Assembly: GCA_022749755.1 (NCBI GenBank)
Contig: CM040442.1
Span: forward strand, 13,614,457 to 13,678,456
Source: Azadirachta indica
Taxonomy: Eukaryota; Streptophyta; Magnoliopsida; Sapindales; Meliaceae
Length of the DNA: 64,000 bases
Direction: 5' to 3'
Shown here: piece after piece, positions 24,270 through 38,734 of the stretch
How the letters are laid out: each line of letters starts with the position of its first letter
Position numbering within the stretch: position 1 is the stretch's first letter
The notes under the pieces: model-generated
Told to the model about the DNA's origin: nothing
Seen by the model: only the letters and a program-made list of their open reading frames with translations
Databases searched by the model: none
Position numbers and translations under genes: made by a program

Positions 24270-27200
24270 TTTCATAAATTAACTCAAAGCAAAAATATAT
24301 AGCAAAAAAAATTAGTGGAAAAATCATTAATTAATGCAAATGAATTATATACGAAACAATAACCAAGTTAAAGAGAATTATTAATAAAAATAATTAATGC
24401 AAAATGATTAATAAAACCTCTGAAAAATCGTGAATTAAGGAGAGACATGCAATTCATGAAAAGTTTATAAGAATTATGGCCAAATAATGATTTCTTTTTA
24501 AAATGAAACCTTCCTAAGGCAATTGCAGTAACTGAAAAGAAGGCATTAAAAATCCAACCTTACACCCACCTGTCGAGGCCAAACAAAAAGAAAACTAAGT
24601 AAAATGGTAACAAAGGAGACCAAGCATATCGTGCGACAAGAATCTTCGAATTCAAGATAGAGGAGAAGACTGCCAAATAATGATTAACATACAAATAATT
24701 AACATAATTAACTTGTAGAATTAGTAATTAACGATCAACTTAATTTATTCATTAGTTATTTATTTTTCATTAATAACCCATTAATAATGATTAATGAAAA
24801 AATATAAAAAAATACTAATTACCTTATAAAATAGTTGCTGCCCCCTTAGAAAAGTCTACATGACAGTAGTAGCTATCTGTAATCTTCAATTAAATTCAAG
24901 AGAGACAAATTTCAGAATTAAAAAAAATCCACACCACCCTTTTGATCACTGAACACATAGGTATTAATTAATTATAATATTTTATTTTACAAATAAACTA
25001 ATGACTCGTCTTAATTGATGTTCAATAGTTTTTAGCTAAAAAGACAAGTATTGATCATGCAATATAAAAGAGAACATACCATTTAACCATAATACTTATA
25101 CCAAAAGAGTTTATAATGCACTAAAATTAGGTTATAAAGAGAAGTTTAAATTTCATTGAAAGTAAAAAAAAAAATCATTAAATTTGACGGAAAGTCAAAA
25201 TAAAATCGTTAAAATCTAAGCAACCAATAAAACTAAAAAAATTTATTTTTAAAATTAAATTAATATTTTAAAATAAAAAAAATATGGACCATTGATTTCA
25301 TCTAATGGTCCATAACATTCCCGTTATCGATATTAGGAATTTTTTACCAACATTGTAGAAGGACCCATGGTCAAAAAATATTCTTTCTACCTACCCTAAT
25401 TACAGTTAAGTCTGCCTAGCCAGCTACACAATTAAAAATTAATTCTTCAATTGCCCATGCATGTGCCTCCAAAATAAATCTTTTTTCTTAATTTAACATA
25501 TATACATTTTGAATAATTAATAATATTCTTTCAATATGATTACATCAATGCATTTAATTTAACGTTTAGATGGTTATTATCAGTCGCTGAGTAACGATTG
25601 ACGTTTAGGGGGGGTCAAAATGTAATTTCAAAAATTTAGAGGCCAACAAAATAAATATATAATTTTGAAGGCTAAAATCAATAATTTTTAGGCAAATTTC
25701 AAATTTTTTTTCGGGGCCCGCAGGGGCCCTGGGTCACTGTCAATATATATATATATATATATATCAAATTTAAACAGTTAAGGCACAATTAATTGACGAG
25801 ACCCCAATTAATGGAAATGTAAATATATATTGTTAAGGGAGAAATTAAGATAACTACGTGGCATCCCATGAGAAGGCCACGGAAAGTACAATGGTGATAA
25901 AAAAGGGAGAGATGGCAGAATCTGTTAGTTATAGAGGGGTAATATGTTAATTAAGTCTATGGTATTAGTTATAGAGGCCTCACTTAATAGAATGATCATA
26001 ATTTAGTTGACGCTGATGTACAGTTTAAAAATGGTTTTGACAGTTCTTGATATAAAAAAAAAAAAAAAAGGATTTTAAGCATCGATGAATAGAAAATTAC
26101 TTATAAGTTAAAATAGTTAACTCTAACCCATTCAAAAACCTTCTACCAATAGGATTGCCAATTATATGGGTAAATTTCTTATATAATTGATATATTAAAA
26201 GGAATTTTTAAGTGTATAAGTTAGATAAAAAAATTGATTTCAAAACTTATTAAGGACAAATTCATTATTCACTTAGTTGTTAGAAACAAATATATATATA
26301 TATATATAAAATAATTTTGTGAGTTTTGTTTTAACTTTAATTATTTTATTTTTTCAGCAATTTTTAATACAAAAAAGATGTCTATGAGGGCCAGAGAAAG
26401 TACACTTACTCTTCCTCTGTGTTTTAGACACTAGTCCTATATTTTTTAGTTATTTACTTTATTATAAATACAACTAATTTCTTTTAAATATTTTTCATTA
26501 AAATGTATTTTTATATTTTAAAAAATTATCTGAATAAAACAAAAGCGTTATCTACTTTTTTTCTTCTAAGATGTTTGAATTTTTTTTAACAATAGAAAAT
26601 TAGAGTTATTTTTTCTAATTTTATCTGTACAAATAGGTAACATACTAATTTTTCTTATTAATATGGATATGAAATTATTTTAATTAATTTTTAAAAAAAT
26701 ATATATATTGAAACAAATAATGATAGGGAAAAAAATTTACAGGTTGTGCCTCCTAATGTGCTAGGTTAGCACAGGACGCATAGTAACTAAACCATGAACC
26801 AAATTAGACTTATCATTTTTACTATGCGAGCGATGTTGGCTTAACACGGGAGCCCCTATGAACTTAATTTTCTTAGTCAGTGAGACCCATTTGCCACCTC
26901 TAGTTTCAGTGCAAAATATTAGACCTAACAAAAGAAGACCAATAACAATAATTAAAAAAAAAAAAAGGCAAAAAGGATCCTACACCTACTGATATTATAC
27001 AAACAAGGTTATGTGAATCAAGATGTCTTATCTTTTTTAGAGTTATCATCAGTATAAAATCACTAATGCCTGTGGATATGAACGATATTTTCAGACAACA
27101 ATACATCCCCAATGCTTTCATCTCTTTGTGCGAGAGAGAATTTTTTATTGACGAAAGTTAAGACAAGAAGAAACAGCAAGTATTATACTAATGTTGTGTG

Positions 27201-28689
27201 ATAAGGAAATTCTTAAGATTTATCATTTATCATTTTATATCCTTTTTCCTATGAAATATTTTTTTATCCTTATAAATAGAACTGAAATTGGTTATTACAT
27301 TTAGGAAAAGAATTGGGATATCGATAATGATGCTAGAGTCGGTCAATTTATATACAAGTAACGATATGATTTTATAATTTTCTTTCTAACATAACTTCTT
27401 CTCATGAAATTTATTTAATAATCCGTTATAAAGCAAATTGTTTTACTCTTATATTTTACAAATTTTGAAATAATCATTTATTAAGAAAGGCGAAGGATGT
27501 CAAGATGCATGCATTTGTGTTAATAATTTATTTCAAAGAAACAAAATTCTCCCATTGTGTTTGTTTCAAGTTAGATACTCATGAAATTCAGACTCTATGT
27601 TGTGTCATGTTCCACCACGCAAACTCGTTAGCTGCACTATCCTCTCGAGAAATGGAAAAAGGATTTTCTAAAGAAACAAAGTTATTGAAAGATGTAAACT
27701 ATATAAGGTTAGACAAAAATGTCCAACTGAATCGAATTGAATTAAATCGAGCAGTTTAATTCAGTCTGAACTGAAAACTGGTTAAGAATATTGCAAAATT
27801 TTATATAAACTCTTAAGTTTTATAAAAATTATAAATCAATAATAAATTTGTAACTATTAATATAAATTCATATAAAAATAAGAGAAATTATTATAAGTTT
27901 TAAAGAGTCTTACCTTTTTTTTAATAACTACATAATTTAGGAACTTATATAAAAATATCTCAAAAGTTTAATCACATCCTACTATAAATAGTAAATTACT
28001 TATAATAGTGAACATTTAAATAAACAAAAAATTATTGAATCATAAATGACTTATAACATTAAAAATAATAATATATTAAACAAGTTAAAAAATAATTATA
28101 TATATATAAATTTACAAATTTACAAATTTTATTGTTTATTATAAATTAAAATTTTGAATGACAACATTTACAATAGTGAAGAATTAAAATTTGTAACAAA
28201 ATACGTTGTCTATAAACATTTTGTTCATAACATAATTAAATGTTCTACATAATTGTGCATATAAAATTGTAAATACATAATTTAATGATTAATCACACTT
28301 AGTTCTAATTAATACAATGTAAAGGTATTAACAAAAATAATTAATTAAATAAAATTGTAAAATCCATTAACTTAAACCCATTAAGCTTAGGTTGCCATAG
28401 TTGTCAAATTTTTGTTCATGTAATTTTGAACATTTAAATAATTATAAACACATACTTTTATTATTATGATATTGAATCTAATATCAAAATTTTTCTTAAT
28501 ATTCGAACATTCTCTAATTAAAAAGTTTTATTTCAAATGAGTATTTTTATAATTTTCTACTCAAATCCCTGATGTAAAAATTTTATATTTGGCATATTTC
28601 TACATTTGTAATATTTTAGTGAGTAAATAAGTAAGTAAATTGTTAAGAGTGCTGATAGTAAATAAATTGTCTTTAGGATAGATTTCGGA
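24270..28689. other. AT-rich non-coding DNA
   Basis: No supported gene over 4.4 kb. (TA)n runs lie at about 25742-25764 and 26289-26308. A small GC-rich patch (25705-25735) holds 'ggggcccgcaggggccc', a near-palindrome of a type often seen in degraded plant elements. A patch at 26740-26900 has 'gctaggttagcac' and 'taacacggga' words but no definable ends. Confidence 0.5.
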
Positions 28690-29816
28690 GAGAAAATTTG
28701 TGAGTTTTGGTTTTTCTATGAATTCAATTAATTGATTCTATTGTTAAGATCATCTGATTTGAATAAATTAATCTCTTTATATATTGATTTTATTGTTGAT
28801 GGCATATCAGCTGTTAGAGTTCTTCTTAGTGAAGAAGATGATTCAATACTTTTCTCACTCTCTGACCCCGCAAGAATAGAGCCGATGGCTTAATTCTTAG
28901 TAGTCACCATGGCCTCTTCCTCTACAAGGTTGAAGATAAATGAAAGCTTTTGCTTAGAGAAGTTGTCATCTCAAACTACCACAACTTAAGCACAAATTTC
29001 AGCTGCAAGTACAAGTAAATGGAGAAAAAAAAATCAGCAACGAGAAACAAAACCGAAAATCAAAAGGAAGCAAAAGCAAGCTGAAGCTGTGAATTACCAG
29101 CTAGTATTAGGTACTGAAGTCGGTATTAATTAACTTGTTGCTTCTAAATTACCTCAAGAAAAGTGAAAGCAACAAGATCCAACGGAGTTCTGCAAAGTGA
29201 CAGACCGTTGGGTCCAAGTTGCTGAGGAAGAAAGGAGAGGAAGTTGAAGAAGAAAGTGTTGTGATACTGAAGAAGGAAGCTGTGGAAAAAGAAGATTGCT
29301 GCTAAAGCAAATTAAGACACAAGATTGTGTTATTGATAGTCTAGTTGCCACGTGTCCATTCACTGAATATTTGAGAATTCACAAACAATTTCAACTACTC
29401 CCGCCAAATTAAACTCCAACTAACAGCCTCCTAATTCCAACACAGTTATGAAGCTCACAGACAAAACATTCTCAAGCGACTTTACCACCACACAATTTCA
29501 ACTCCTTAACATTACATCCAACTGTGTAGAAAAATAATCCATCTATGTACGATGCTAATTCTGGATAATTCGACAATTCCATACAAAATGACTACTTCTT
29601 CAGACTTACTATTTCCCTAGTCCGCTTAAGTAGCATTTGTTCCATAATAATAATGATTATTTGTATTGTAACTATTTGTAACATATTGCCTAAAAATAAA
29701 TTACATATTCTCAATTATTAGAAATTTATAAGTCTAATATTGATATTTTAGATTTATAAAATCTATTTATTTTACAACATATTTGAAATAAATACTTATG
29801 ACTATATTGTATTTAA
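28690..29816. other. Purine-rich non-coding stretch, unassigned
   Basis: 28830-29350 is less AT-rich than its surroundings and has agga/gaag-rich text. A short + frame starting MASSSTRLK (near 28909) and a 69-codon - frame have no recognisable similarity. An LTR or a decayed exon is possible, but neither is supported. 29630-29816 is AT-rich. Confidence 0.35.
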
Positions 29817-31054
29817 ATGAAATATATTTACACATGTTTAAAATGTAAATAAAATAATAAAAAATAAATGTCAATGAAAATGAATAAATTTATAATACAT
29901 TAATAAATATTTATATTATTATTAATAAATATTTATATTATTATATGTTATAAAATAATAATATTATTTATTTAATTAATATACTTTAGATAAATATATT
30001 ATTAAATATATTTGTATTTTATTAAATAGATTTAATAGTTATTTTTTAAATAATTGTATAAGGATAAAATATAATATATTTATATAAAATATGTTAATTA
30101 AAATATTATTTTAATAATATATTAATAGAATAATTATTTAAGAAAAAAAATTGTTATTTAAGAATGGTAAATAATAAATCATTTTATAAGAAATTAAGAC
30201 TTATAATTAATTAGCATGAAACTTAAAGATTGACTGCATTTCAATAAATATGTCATTTGGGGTTAGTTCCGTAAGAGTGAAGGGGAGTTTTTTGATATAT
30301 TCCCCAAACTTTCTATTTCATTAATATAATCACAAAATATAAGGAAAAGATTTGATAATAACCCTATTTCTTTAATATAATAGTCTCAATTTGTTTTTTT
30401 TTTTTTTATAAAAATTTTAATTTTTTTTTTTTTAAAATATTATTAATATACACAATACATTTAATAATGCATCAAATTAAAAAAAGATTAAAGAAAAAAA
30501 AAAATAAATAAGTAAAACAAATTCTGCTTGTTTTATTTTGAAAATGGAAAAATGAATTAGATCCATAGTACAGAATTATTTCATAACTAATAACAATTAA
30601 TTAAAATATAATTTATTGTCACTATTTAAAAAATTAAATAGCAACATAGACTCATAAAATAATATCTTCTTTTACAAATTTATTACAATTCACAGTAATA
30701 GAAATTTAGCTTAATATAGAAAAACCCATTACAATTATCATCAAGACATTCATAAATGTACCATAGTTTCAAACAATATTACAAAATATAAATTTCAAGA
30801 GATAAAGTAAAAGAAAAGAGAAAACTCTGATTGATGATGTTTCAAGACTTCAATTTTTTAAGAATCTACCAAGAATCTCAATAAATTGTTGCATTCCAAA
30901 CCTCTCTCTCTAGTAAATTCAACCTATCTCTCCTCCTTGTGTTTCTCAGTCCAAAAACCATCTTTTATACTTGGAAATAGCTGCACCAATTAAAAAAAAA
31001 AAAAAAAAAAACTCTCTTGGTCTTACTTAAATCTAGCCATCCAAAATTGATCAA
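29817..31054. repeat. 1.24-kb direct repeat, copy 1
   Basis: It starts 'atgaaatatatttacacatg' and ends 'ccatccaaaattgatc', then the same sequence starts again at once. Internal checkpoints match in order: 'gtcatttggggttagttccg' (30252 and 31471), 'tctgcttgttttattttg', and 'cctctctctctagtaaattc' (30901 and 32110). The content is AT-rich and non-coding. Read on the - strand it carries a TATA box (tataaaagatgg) and leader-like text, so it is probably the R/U5 part of the LTR next door. Confidence 0.85.
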
Positions 31055-32263
31055 AATGAAATATATTTACACATGTTTAAAATGTAAATAAAATAATAAA
31101 AAAAGGTCAATGAAAATGAATAAATTTATAATACATTAATAAATATTTATATTATTATATGTTATAAAAAATAATAATATTATTTATTTAATTAATATAT
31201 TTTAGATAAATATATTATTAAATATATTGTATTTTATTAAATAGATTTAATAGTTATTTTTCTTAAATAATTGTATAAGGATAAAATATAATATATTTAT
31301 ATAAAATATGTTAATTAAAATATTATTTTAATAATATATTAATAGAATAATTATTTAAGAAAAAAAATTGTTATTTAAGAATGGTAAATAATAAATCATT
31401 TTATAAGAAATTAAGACTTATAATTAATTAGCATGAAACTTAAAGATTGACTGCATTTCAATAAATATGTCATTTGGGGTTAGTTCCGTAAGAGTGAAGG
31501 GGAGTTTTTTGATACATTCCCCAAACTTTCTATTTAACTAATATAATCACAAACTATAAGAGATTTGATAATAACCATATTTCTTTAATAGAATAGTATC
31601 ATTTTATTTTTTTTAATATGAAACTTTTTATTTATTTTTAATAAAAATATTATTAATATACACACTAAATTTAATAATGCATCAAATTAAAAAAAGAAGA
31701 AAGAAAAAATTAAATATGTAAAAAAAATTCTGCTTGTTTTATTTTGAAAAATGGAAAATGGATTAGATCCATAGTATAGAATTATTTCATAACTAATAAC
31801 AATTAATTAAAACATAATTTATGGTCACTATTTAAAAAATTAAAAAGCAAGATAGACTCATAAAATAATATCTTCTTTTACAATTTTATCACAATTCACA
31901 GTAATAGAAATTTACCTTAACATAGAAAATTCTATTACAATTATCATCAAAACATTCATAAATGTAAACATAGTTTAAAACAATATTACAAAATATAAAT
32001 TTTAAGAGACAAAGTGAAGGAAAAGAGAAAACACTAATTGAGAGATGCTTCAAGACTTCAATTTTTTAAGAATCTACCAAGAATCTTCAAAAAATTGTTA
32101 CATTCCAAGCCTCTCTCTCTAGTAAATTCAACCTATCTCTCCTCCTTGTGTTTCTCAATCCAAAAAAGCCATCTTTTATACTTGGAAATTGCTCCACAAG
32201 TGGCAGAAAAAAAATAAAAAAACCTTGGTCTTGCTTAAATCTAGCCATCCAAAATTGATTAAA
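31055..32263. repeat. 1.24-kb direct repeat, copy 2
   Basis: This is the second, adjacent copy. It differs from copy 1 by small indels (one '...tattattattaataaatattt...' block is missing near 31150) and scattered substitutions. It continues without a break into the GC-richer U3-like segment at 32264-32470, so copy 2 is in the original context and copy 1 is the duplicate. Confidence 0.85.
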
Positions 32264-34350
32264 TAGTGGACAATAGCTTTGGGATGTCATTTGGGTCGTA
32301 GAAGGAGTGGGCGCGTGGCTTAAGAGGCATGGGCACAGGACAGTGTTGATGGATGATAGAATGCACGATGCAAGTGTGTGGTGGGATGGCGAGACCACGC
32401 CACCTTCTCGGCTTTGAGGGGATGACATGATGAGTTTACGGCGCGGGAGTGCACTTGGCATGGCGTGGCCACACTATGCTTACTAGCTTATGGGTCAAAT
32501 AATACACAGTTGAAAATCTTTGAATGTCTAGTTTTTAACGCAATAAACGGAATGTAATTTTGAATTGTGTAGAGAAAGTTATGCTTGTTTTAGTAATTTA
32601 TACTCAAAATGTTCACTTTTGCTACCCATCATATGTCTTCTACTCCTTTGGTCCAATTTTTTTTGGCCAACTTCTCCTTCATTATACTTATGTTGCTTCC
32701 CTACACAAAAGTCACAAATTTATCAAATATTTATTTGAATTTGAGGATATTTCATAAATACTTAAGCTTGACTGTTGTTAGTTTCTGAGTAAAATACTCA
32801 TCCCTTAAATATTTCCAAACTTAAACATTTGCTTGTCCTCAAGTAAACAAAATAGGAAGGCAAGAAAACAAAAAAAAAAAAAAAGGGTGTACAACATAAG
32901 TTCCAATATGAGAAATATAGTTTGATGATAAAATTCATTCTAAGTTCAAGCACTATATTTTAAGGCACAAGAAAGGCTCAACATGATAAACTAGCTTCCT
33001 TATTTCATGGTTTCAAGGTCAAAAAGAATACCACAAGATACCGAATCAATCAACCAATTATCCAAATTTTAAAAATGCTTCATAAATTATGCTTATGTGT
33101 AATGTGTGATAGCCACTAATTGTTCATCATCTCTTATACCATTCTTCACATTATTAGAGTATAGCAAACATAAAAGTTCAAGACTCTGAATCTTACAAAG
33201 ATGGTTATTCACAAGAAATGTACTCGAAGATTGGGTTATCACTTAAGTGTATGCAAGACAAGCATCAAACTTAGATTTTTTATGAAAAATAAAGCTCACA
33301 TACAAAACAAGAAATACGATATATCTAATGTTATGATGGTGATCTTATGAATGGAATGCCAACAACTTGATTTCAATCAATGAATACAAGTGAATCATAT
33401 AATCACACAAGATCAATTAGGACTTTTTCTTAAGATTGTAATGCAGCTAAATGGGTGAGGTGTTTTATAGAAAATAATGGAAAAATGGTAAAACAAAATT
33501 AACAATTTAATAACATGCGCACTATCATCAAATTCCCTTCTTTTGTTTGCTAAAATATATCACAACCACACATTCATTTTCACGTCTTTTTCTTTTTGTA
33601 AGCACAACTACTCTTTTTTCTTCTTTTTGATGGAATTTTCGCTTTCAACCTTAATAGAAACTTTTAAGCTTTAGCCTTGCTTTACCTTTTATGTGAACAC
33701 TCAATGCTTACTTAGGCATGAGTCTCGGTTACTTAGTAAAAGCAAGGCCTATGCAACCACACTTTTCTTTGTCTATTTTTTTTTTTTGGTTCTTCTTTTC
33801 TTTTCTCTTTCTTCTTTCTTCATTTTTTATAGTGCACATTAATTAATATAGCTCTTTGACAACAAGTACACAAATAACACGCAACCCCCCTAAAATTATT
33901 TTAAAGCATACTTCATTACAATTATGAGATAGCTCAAACAAGTTTCCATAAGAATAAAGATAATAAATTCAGCTATCAATTTTGGTTAAGGTGGCATTAT
34001 GAAAGAAAAGACTAACTTGAGGGTTAAAATACTTAACTATGAAGAATATGGTAGGTTAGAAAGGCTCAAACGACTCAAATAAGACCTAAAATCATCTCTT
34101 AAGCATCATATAATTACACTAGTGTTTTTTTTTTATTTTGAATATTTATATATTTAAATGCGTTGCCTCATTAGTATTTTTTCTATCTTTAAATGCTAAA
34201 CTATGATTCTGTCCTTTAAAAAGTGATTTCCAACGAAGACAAAGTTAAGGATGGGGGTTAAATAGTTTTTCTGAAAGTTTAGAGGGATGTAGGTAGTTAG
34301 GTCAAATCTTATGGGGTAAAGAGAATTTTTCCTTCAAATATTAATCAACA
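32264..34350 (-). mobile_element. Non-autonomous LTR element, LTR and inner 3' region
   Basis: Read on the - strand, 34350 to about 32800 is non-coding inner sequence. It contains 'cttgaggacaagcaaatg' (about 32832-32849) followed by 'tttaagtttgg', a text typical of the 3' inner region of large plant Ty3-gypsy (Tat/Ogre-like) elements. It also contains the 'ttactaagtaaccgagactcatgcc' region (33717-33741). Below about 32780 an LTR-like segment follows, with 'gtggccacgccatgcc' (near 32455-32470), then the TATA-bearing repeats. A related inner region lies at 56830-58370. No gag-pol is present. Confidence 0.55.
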
Positions 34351-37166
34351 GAAATATTAATCGTTGGTCCTTGTCGTTTTATCCCTTAACTAATGTTGAA
34401 AAGATAATTTTAATCCCTGTTATGACTCAAATATATATATATATATATAATAGCTAGCTAGCTTAAATATTAAACTACTAACGATGAGTAGTACAGTTGG
34501 AAATTTAAATTTAGAAATTATATAATTAATATTCGGCATCAATGAGTTTTCGACCCACTCACTAAAATTTGCTTATAGAATTAACTAGCTTAAATATAGA
34601 ATTGAAGACTGTTTAATACAGTGAAGTTAATAATTTTATTACTTTAAATATGAAACTGGGATCCTGAAGTTTACTGTCCATTTTTTATCCGATATTTTTT
34701 TGGGTTTTAATAACAAGAGGCACTGTAGTACTGATAAGTTCTTTTGTGTATTAATTTTAGTATTAATGTATAATAAAAAGATAGTCTTCACGATAAGTCG
34801 AGAGAGTTGTTTTAATTTGTTGATTTTTTTTTTTGGGAATTTGACCAATCCATATGATCACATGAAAATCGTTTTAGCAGCACCGATGATAAGTTCAAAA
34901 AGTTTTGACATTTAACTAATTGTATTCTATGTATGATATGAGAATGAGGGAGAAGCTAACTGTAAGACGTTTTGCACATATTGGCATCATAGAGTCCACA
35001 AAGCAATAAAACAAATATTTAGACGACAATTATTAAAGAAATAAAAAAAAAGTAAATATAAGACAAGAAACGATTGTGGGGGCTATTATTTGTAGTGAAG
35101 TCTCTTTTACAATTCTTATTTTAACTTTGTCTTATTAGTATTGCCACCAAACATTATATTGTGATATCCGACTTTCAAAAAAACACATGTTCATAATATG
35201 TTCCTATCTTCACGCTATAACAAATGGTGCCTCAGCTTTTTTAGGCCTAACGTTTACAACTATTACAATGGAAATGTAATTGCTCACCCATCGATAAAGA
35301 CGATCATGTTTATTTTTAAGGGTTGGCAAAAGTATGAAATAGCAAGAGTAATGTAGACATGGGAAAACAAGATTGGGAGGTGCAATTGGCCATAAATTCA
35401 GAAGTGAAGTTAAATAACAAAGAGCGATTAGTATGGTAGGCAAGGTCAGGATCGGTCTGATTTAGTTTAGATTCCATCGATATATCGAATTAGATTGAAA
35501 ATTTTTACGTCTTAATTTTTTGTTGCCGCAAATAGAATAAATCTAAATGTAAATTAAACTAGAGTGAATTGATTAGTTTTGATTCGATTTTTTGATTTCT
35601 AGTTCTAAATTATTTTAATTTTTCAAGTTTAAAAATAAGACCTTTTTAGAGCTTAGAAAATCATGTCATTTTACATTACAAAATGAAATCTTTTTTTTTT
35701 TAAAACTTAAAAAGCAAATTTTAAGTCTAATTCAAACTTTTAATACTATTAATGAATTTGGACTGAAAATTTTGATCTTCAAAAAAATAGAACTGAAACC
35801 GGTTCAAGCTTGTCAATTTTGCTGTACTCCGATTTGATTTTTCTAGTTTCTGGACTTTTTTGCCGACTCCTAACAACTAAGAAAAATTTATAAGACACCG
35901 AAAATTAAGTAATTAATATTACTAGTTAGAGTTTGATAAATAATGTAGGTATCTCTTGTGATAAAAGATATGCTTTGTTATTGGGTGATTTTGATTAAGT
36001 GAGATCATCTTTTTGCCAACTTCAAACTCTTTATATACTATTCAAATGTGAAACATTGCTCAAATAGATAATTAATGCTGTTTTTATTCATAAATAACAC
36101 ATTGAAGGCTTTCCGAAACAACACTTTTTTTTTTTACTATTTCTTAAAAGCTCTCTGACGTACGAAACATACATATATACGGCATATATAACATTTGCTA
36201 GGTATGTATATTTAACATTGTGTAAGGCAAAAGAAAACGGTCTTATTTTAGAAATTTCTGGCTATTATATTTGTGAACTAATTCATTTTGGGAATATTAT
36301 ATCATATGGAACGTCCATTCTTATTATCGTACTGCTGATCAAAATAAGAACAACTCAGTTTCAGGTCCCTTTCTCGAGTAATATTAATCTAAAATAACAG
36401 TCTTTCATTATCTTTGCTATGATATATACATTAAAGTGTTAATTTCTTAGTCATCTAGCTCGTAACTTTGCCTCCTAAGTTTAGTAGATAATATTTTGCT
36501 CTAATTATTTGTAAAAATTTGCCTCTTCAGCTTTAAAAATGAATATTTTAATTACCTCTCAATTTGTAAGTTGTTCTATAACTTCACATATTCCCAAAAT
36601 TTAACGTCAACAACTTTACGATTATGACCCTCCAAAAATTTTCAATTCTAATAACAGCGTGCATTAATTCATCCTGTGCATATACATTTATACCTTAATA
36701 CCCTTTTATTGATCAACTAATAGAAACTTTAATTAGCTGTAAAGTGATTTTCTTCTCAATCACACGCAACCTCAACAGAAAAGGCAATGTTACAAAGTAT
36801 TTGCGGGAAATGTAAGTCAACATTAATTAATTGAGTTGACAATTTACAGTAGTAAGAGTGAGTACTAAATTTATATTTTATTAGAATTGTAATTCTCTTT
36901 AATTTGTAACGCTAGTAGCTAGTACGCTTCACTATGAGGCAATAATAAACTTATGTCAAACGTAATCGCTTAATTTAGAATTATCTCATTTATTTTGAGA
37001 TAAATGTATTCCTCCATTGATAATAAAAATAATGAAGGCATTGATTGAAAACACACTACAAATACCCTCCATCATAGATCACTCATAATTCCTTGAAACA
37101 ATTCGCTTTCCAGCTAGCTTCTCTTCTCTTTTAAACAAACTTCCAAGTAATAGTTGAGAAGCATTA
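34351..37166. other. AT-rich spacer and pectinesterase upstream region
   Basis: No gene between 34351 and the pectinesterase start. A (TA)n run lies at 34432-34450. About 110 bases before the start codon, 'ctacaaatacc' (37056-37066) could act as a weak TATA element, giving a leader of about 80 bases. No other control site is claimed. Confidence 0.4.
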
Positions 37167-38374
37167 ATGGCCCAATCTTCTTGTTTGCTGATAGCTTGCT
37201 TTGTGCTCATTCCTGCATTAATATTAGTCTTGTTTCTTGCTAACGCTGGTGCTCAAAATCCCAATGCCGCGGTCTCTCTGGACGGAACTGGTAATTTCAG
37301 TTCCATTGTTGCAGCAATTCAGGCTGCCCCTAATCATTCCACCACCTCCTATTTTATATACGTCAAACAAGGTATATATTATGAAAACGTGATTGTTCAT
37401 TCCGAGAAAACAAATCTTATCTTATTTGGAGATGGAATGAACAAGACAACAATTACTTACAATAAAAGTTCAACTGCGGGATTCACCACACACAACACTT
37501 CCACCATGGGTACGTACGTGAGTGAGTCTTCAATATATATATATATATATATAGCTATCTCAGTTGTTGTTTCAATTAATTATATTAATATTAATAGTAA
37601 AAAAAAATTGTAAAATTACTTGCATTACATGTCTTAATTAATTTGTGTTAATTTCAACATGCAGATATAACCACTGAACATTTTCTAGCCAGAGATATTA
37701 GCATTGTCAACTCTGCGGGTCCACAAGGAGGACCAGCAGTTGCATTACGATTTGCAGGAGACAATCTTTGTTGTTATAGATGCTCCATTGAAGGGTATCA
37801 AGATACTTTATATTTAGCTTACGGAAAACGACAATTCTTTTACCAGTGCAAAATTTACGGCACAACTGACTTCATATTTGGTGACGCAACAATGGTGATT
37901 CAGAATTCTTATATTTATCTTAGAACACCGTTGCTTGACAAACAAAACCAATACAATGTCATCACGGCAGATGGAAGGCAAAGGCAATCAAGTAATACCG
38001 CAATTGTGATTCATAATTGTACAATCACAGCAGATGATGCTTTTAAACCGTATATATCAAGTGTTAACACTTATTTAGGTAGACCATGGAAAGAATACTC
38101 ACAGACCATAATTATGGAATCCTTTTTAGATGAGGTTATAGATGCTCAAGGTTGGTGTGAATTCAATAGGTCCTTTGCACTGAAGACATTGTATTATGCT
38201 GAATATAGAAATTGCGGACCAGGAGCCTTTACTGAAAATAGAGTCAAGTGGCCTGGATATCATGTCTTAAATAATCCTGATGATGTCAAAAATTTCACTG
38301 TTGAAAACTTCATTAACGGCAGTCAATGGCTTTCACAATTGCACGTTCCATTTATTGGTGGTCTTATTGGATAA
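37167..38374 (+). CDS. Pectinesterase (pectin methylesterase), PRO-less, two exons
   Basis: This is a secreted cell-wall enzyme family that removes methyl groups from homogalacturonan. Exons are 37167-37509 and 37665-38374. The intron has GT at 37510 and ends CAG at 37664, and the frame is kept across a phase-1 junction, giving 350 residues. Residues 1-29 form a signal peptide (hydrophobic 7-26). There is no inhibitor-like PRO domain. Family motifs are GIYYE (69-73), GYQDTL (158-163, with the Gln/Asp pair), DFIFG (183-187, the second catalytic Asp) and LGRPW (252-256, with the substrate Arg). One key site differs: the QAVAL motif reads PAVAL, with Pro138 in place of the oxyanion-hole Gln. The motif after DFIFG is DA instead of NA. 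The open frame is otherwise intact, so it may be an active variant, a slow enzyme or an early pseudogene. Confidence 0.9.
37533..37553. repeat. (TA)n in the pectinesterase intron
   Basis: About ten TA repeats just inside the intron, 24 bases after the donor site. Confidence 0.9.
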
Positions 38375-38734
38375 CATTATTTTATTCAGTATTCATTCTT
38401 ATCTTATATATTTATATAAAATATATGTATATTATATATGAAATAAGTGTACATGCGGCATATATATAGTGAATTTAATTATCTTAATCTTTATCTGGTT
38501 TCAACTATTTTACTTGAATGTGAATATATATGATCATAATATTATATATAATTTATATTTTTTTTTTATTCAAACCTTTGAGATGTATAATTATTGATAT
38601 AAAAAATAAAATAACACATGATCAAGCGGTAATGCGGAACATAAAATCTTTGTCAAACACATGGCACATAATATTATAATTAAACGAGCTGCTTATTATT
38701 ATTAATAAAAATAAATAAATAAATAATTATTTAT

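Noticed and set aside
27505..27759. 84-codon + frame with several His/Cys
   Set aside because: No recognised domain or related copy. His/Cys spacing fits no zinc-finger pattern, so it is probably chance.
32087..32461. 124-codon - frame starting MPSALPRRK
   Set aside because: It lies across the U3/R region of an LTR-like sequence and into a duplicated repeat. There is no domain, so the GC-rich U3 text explains the opening.
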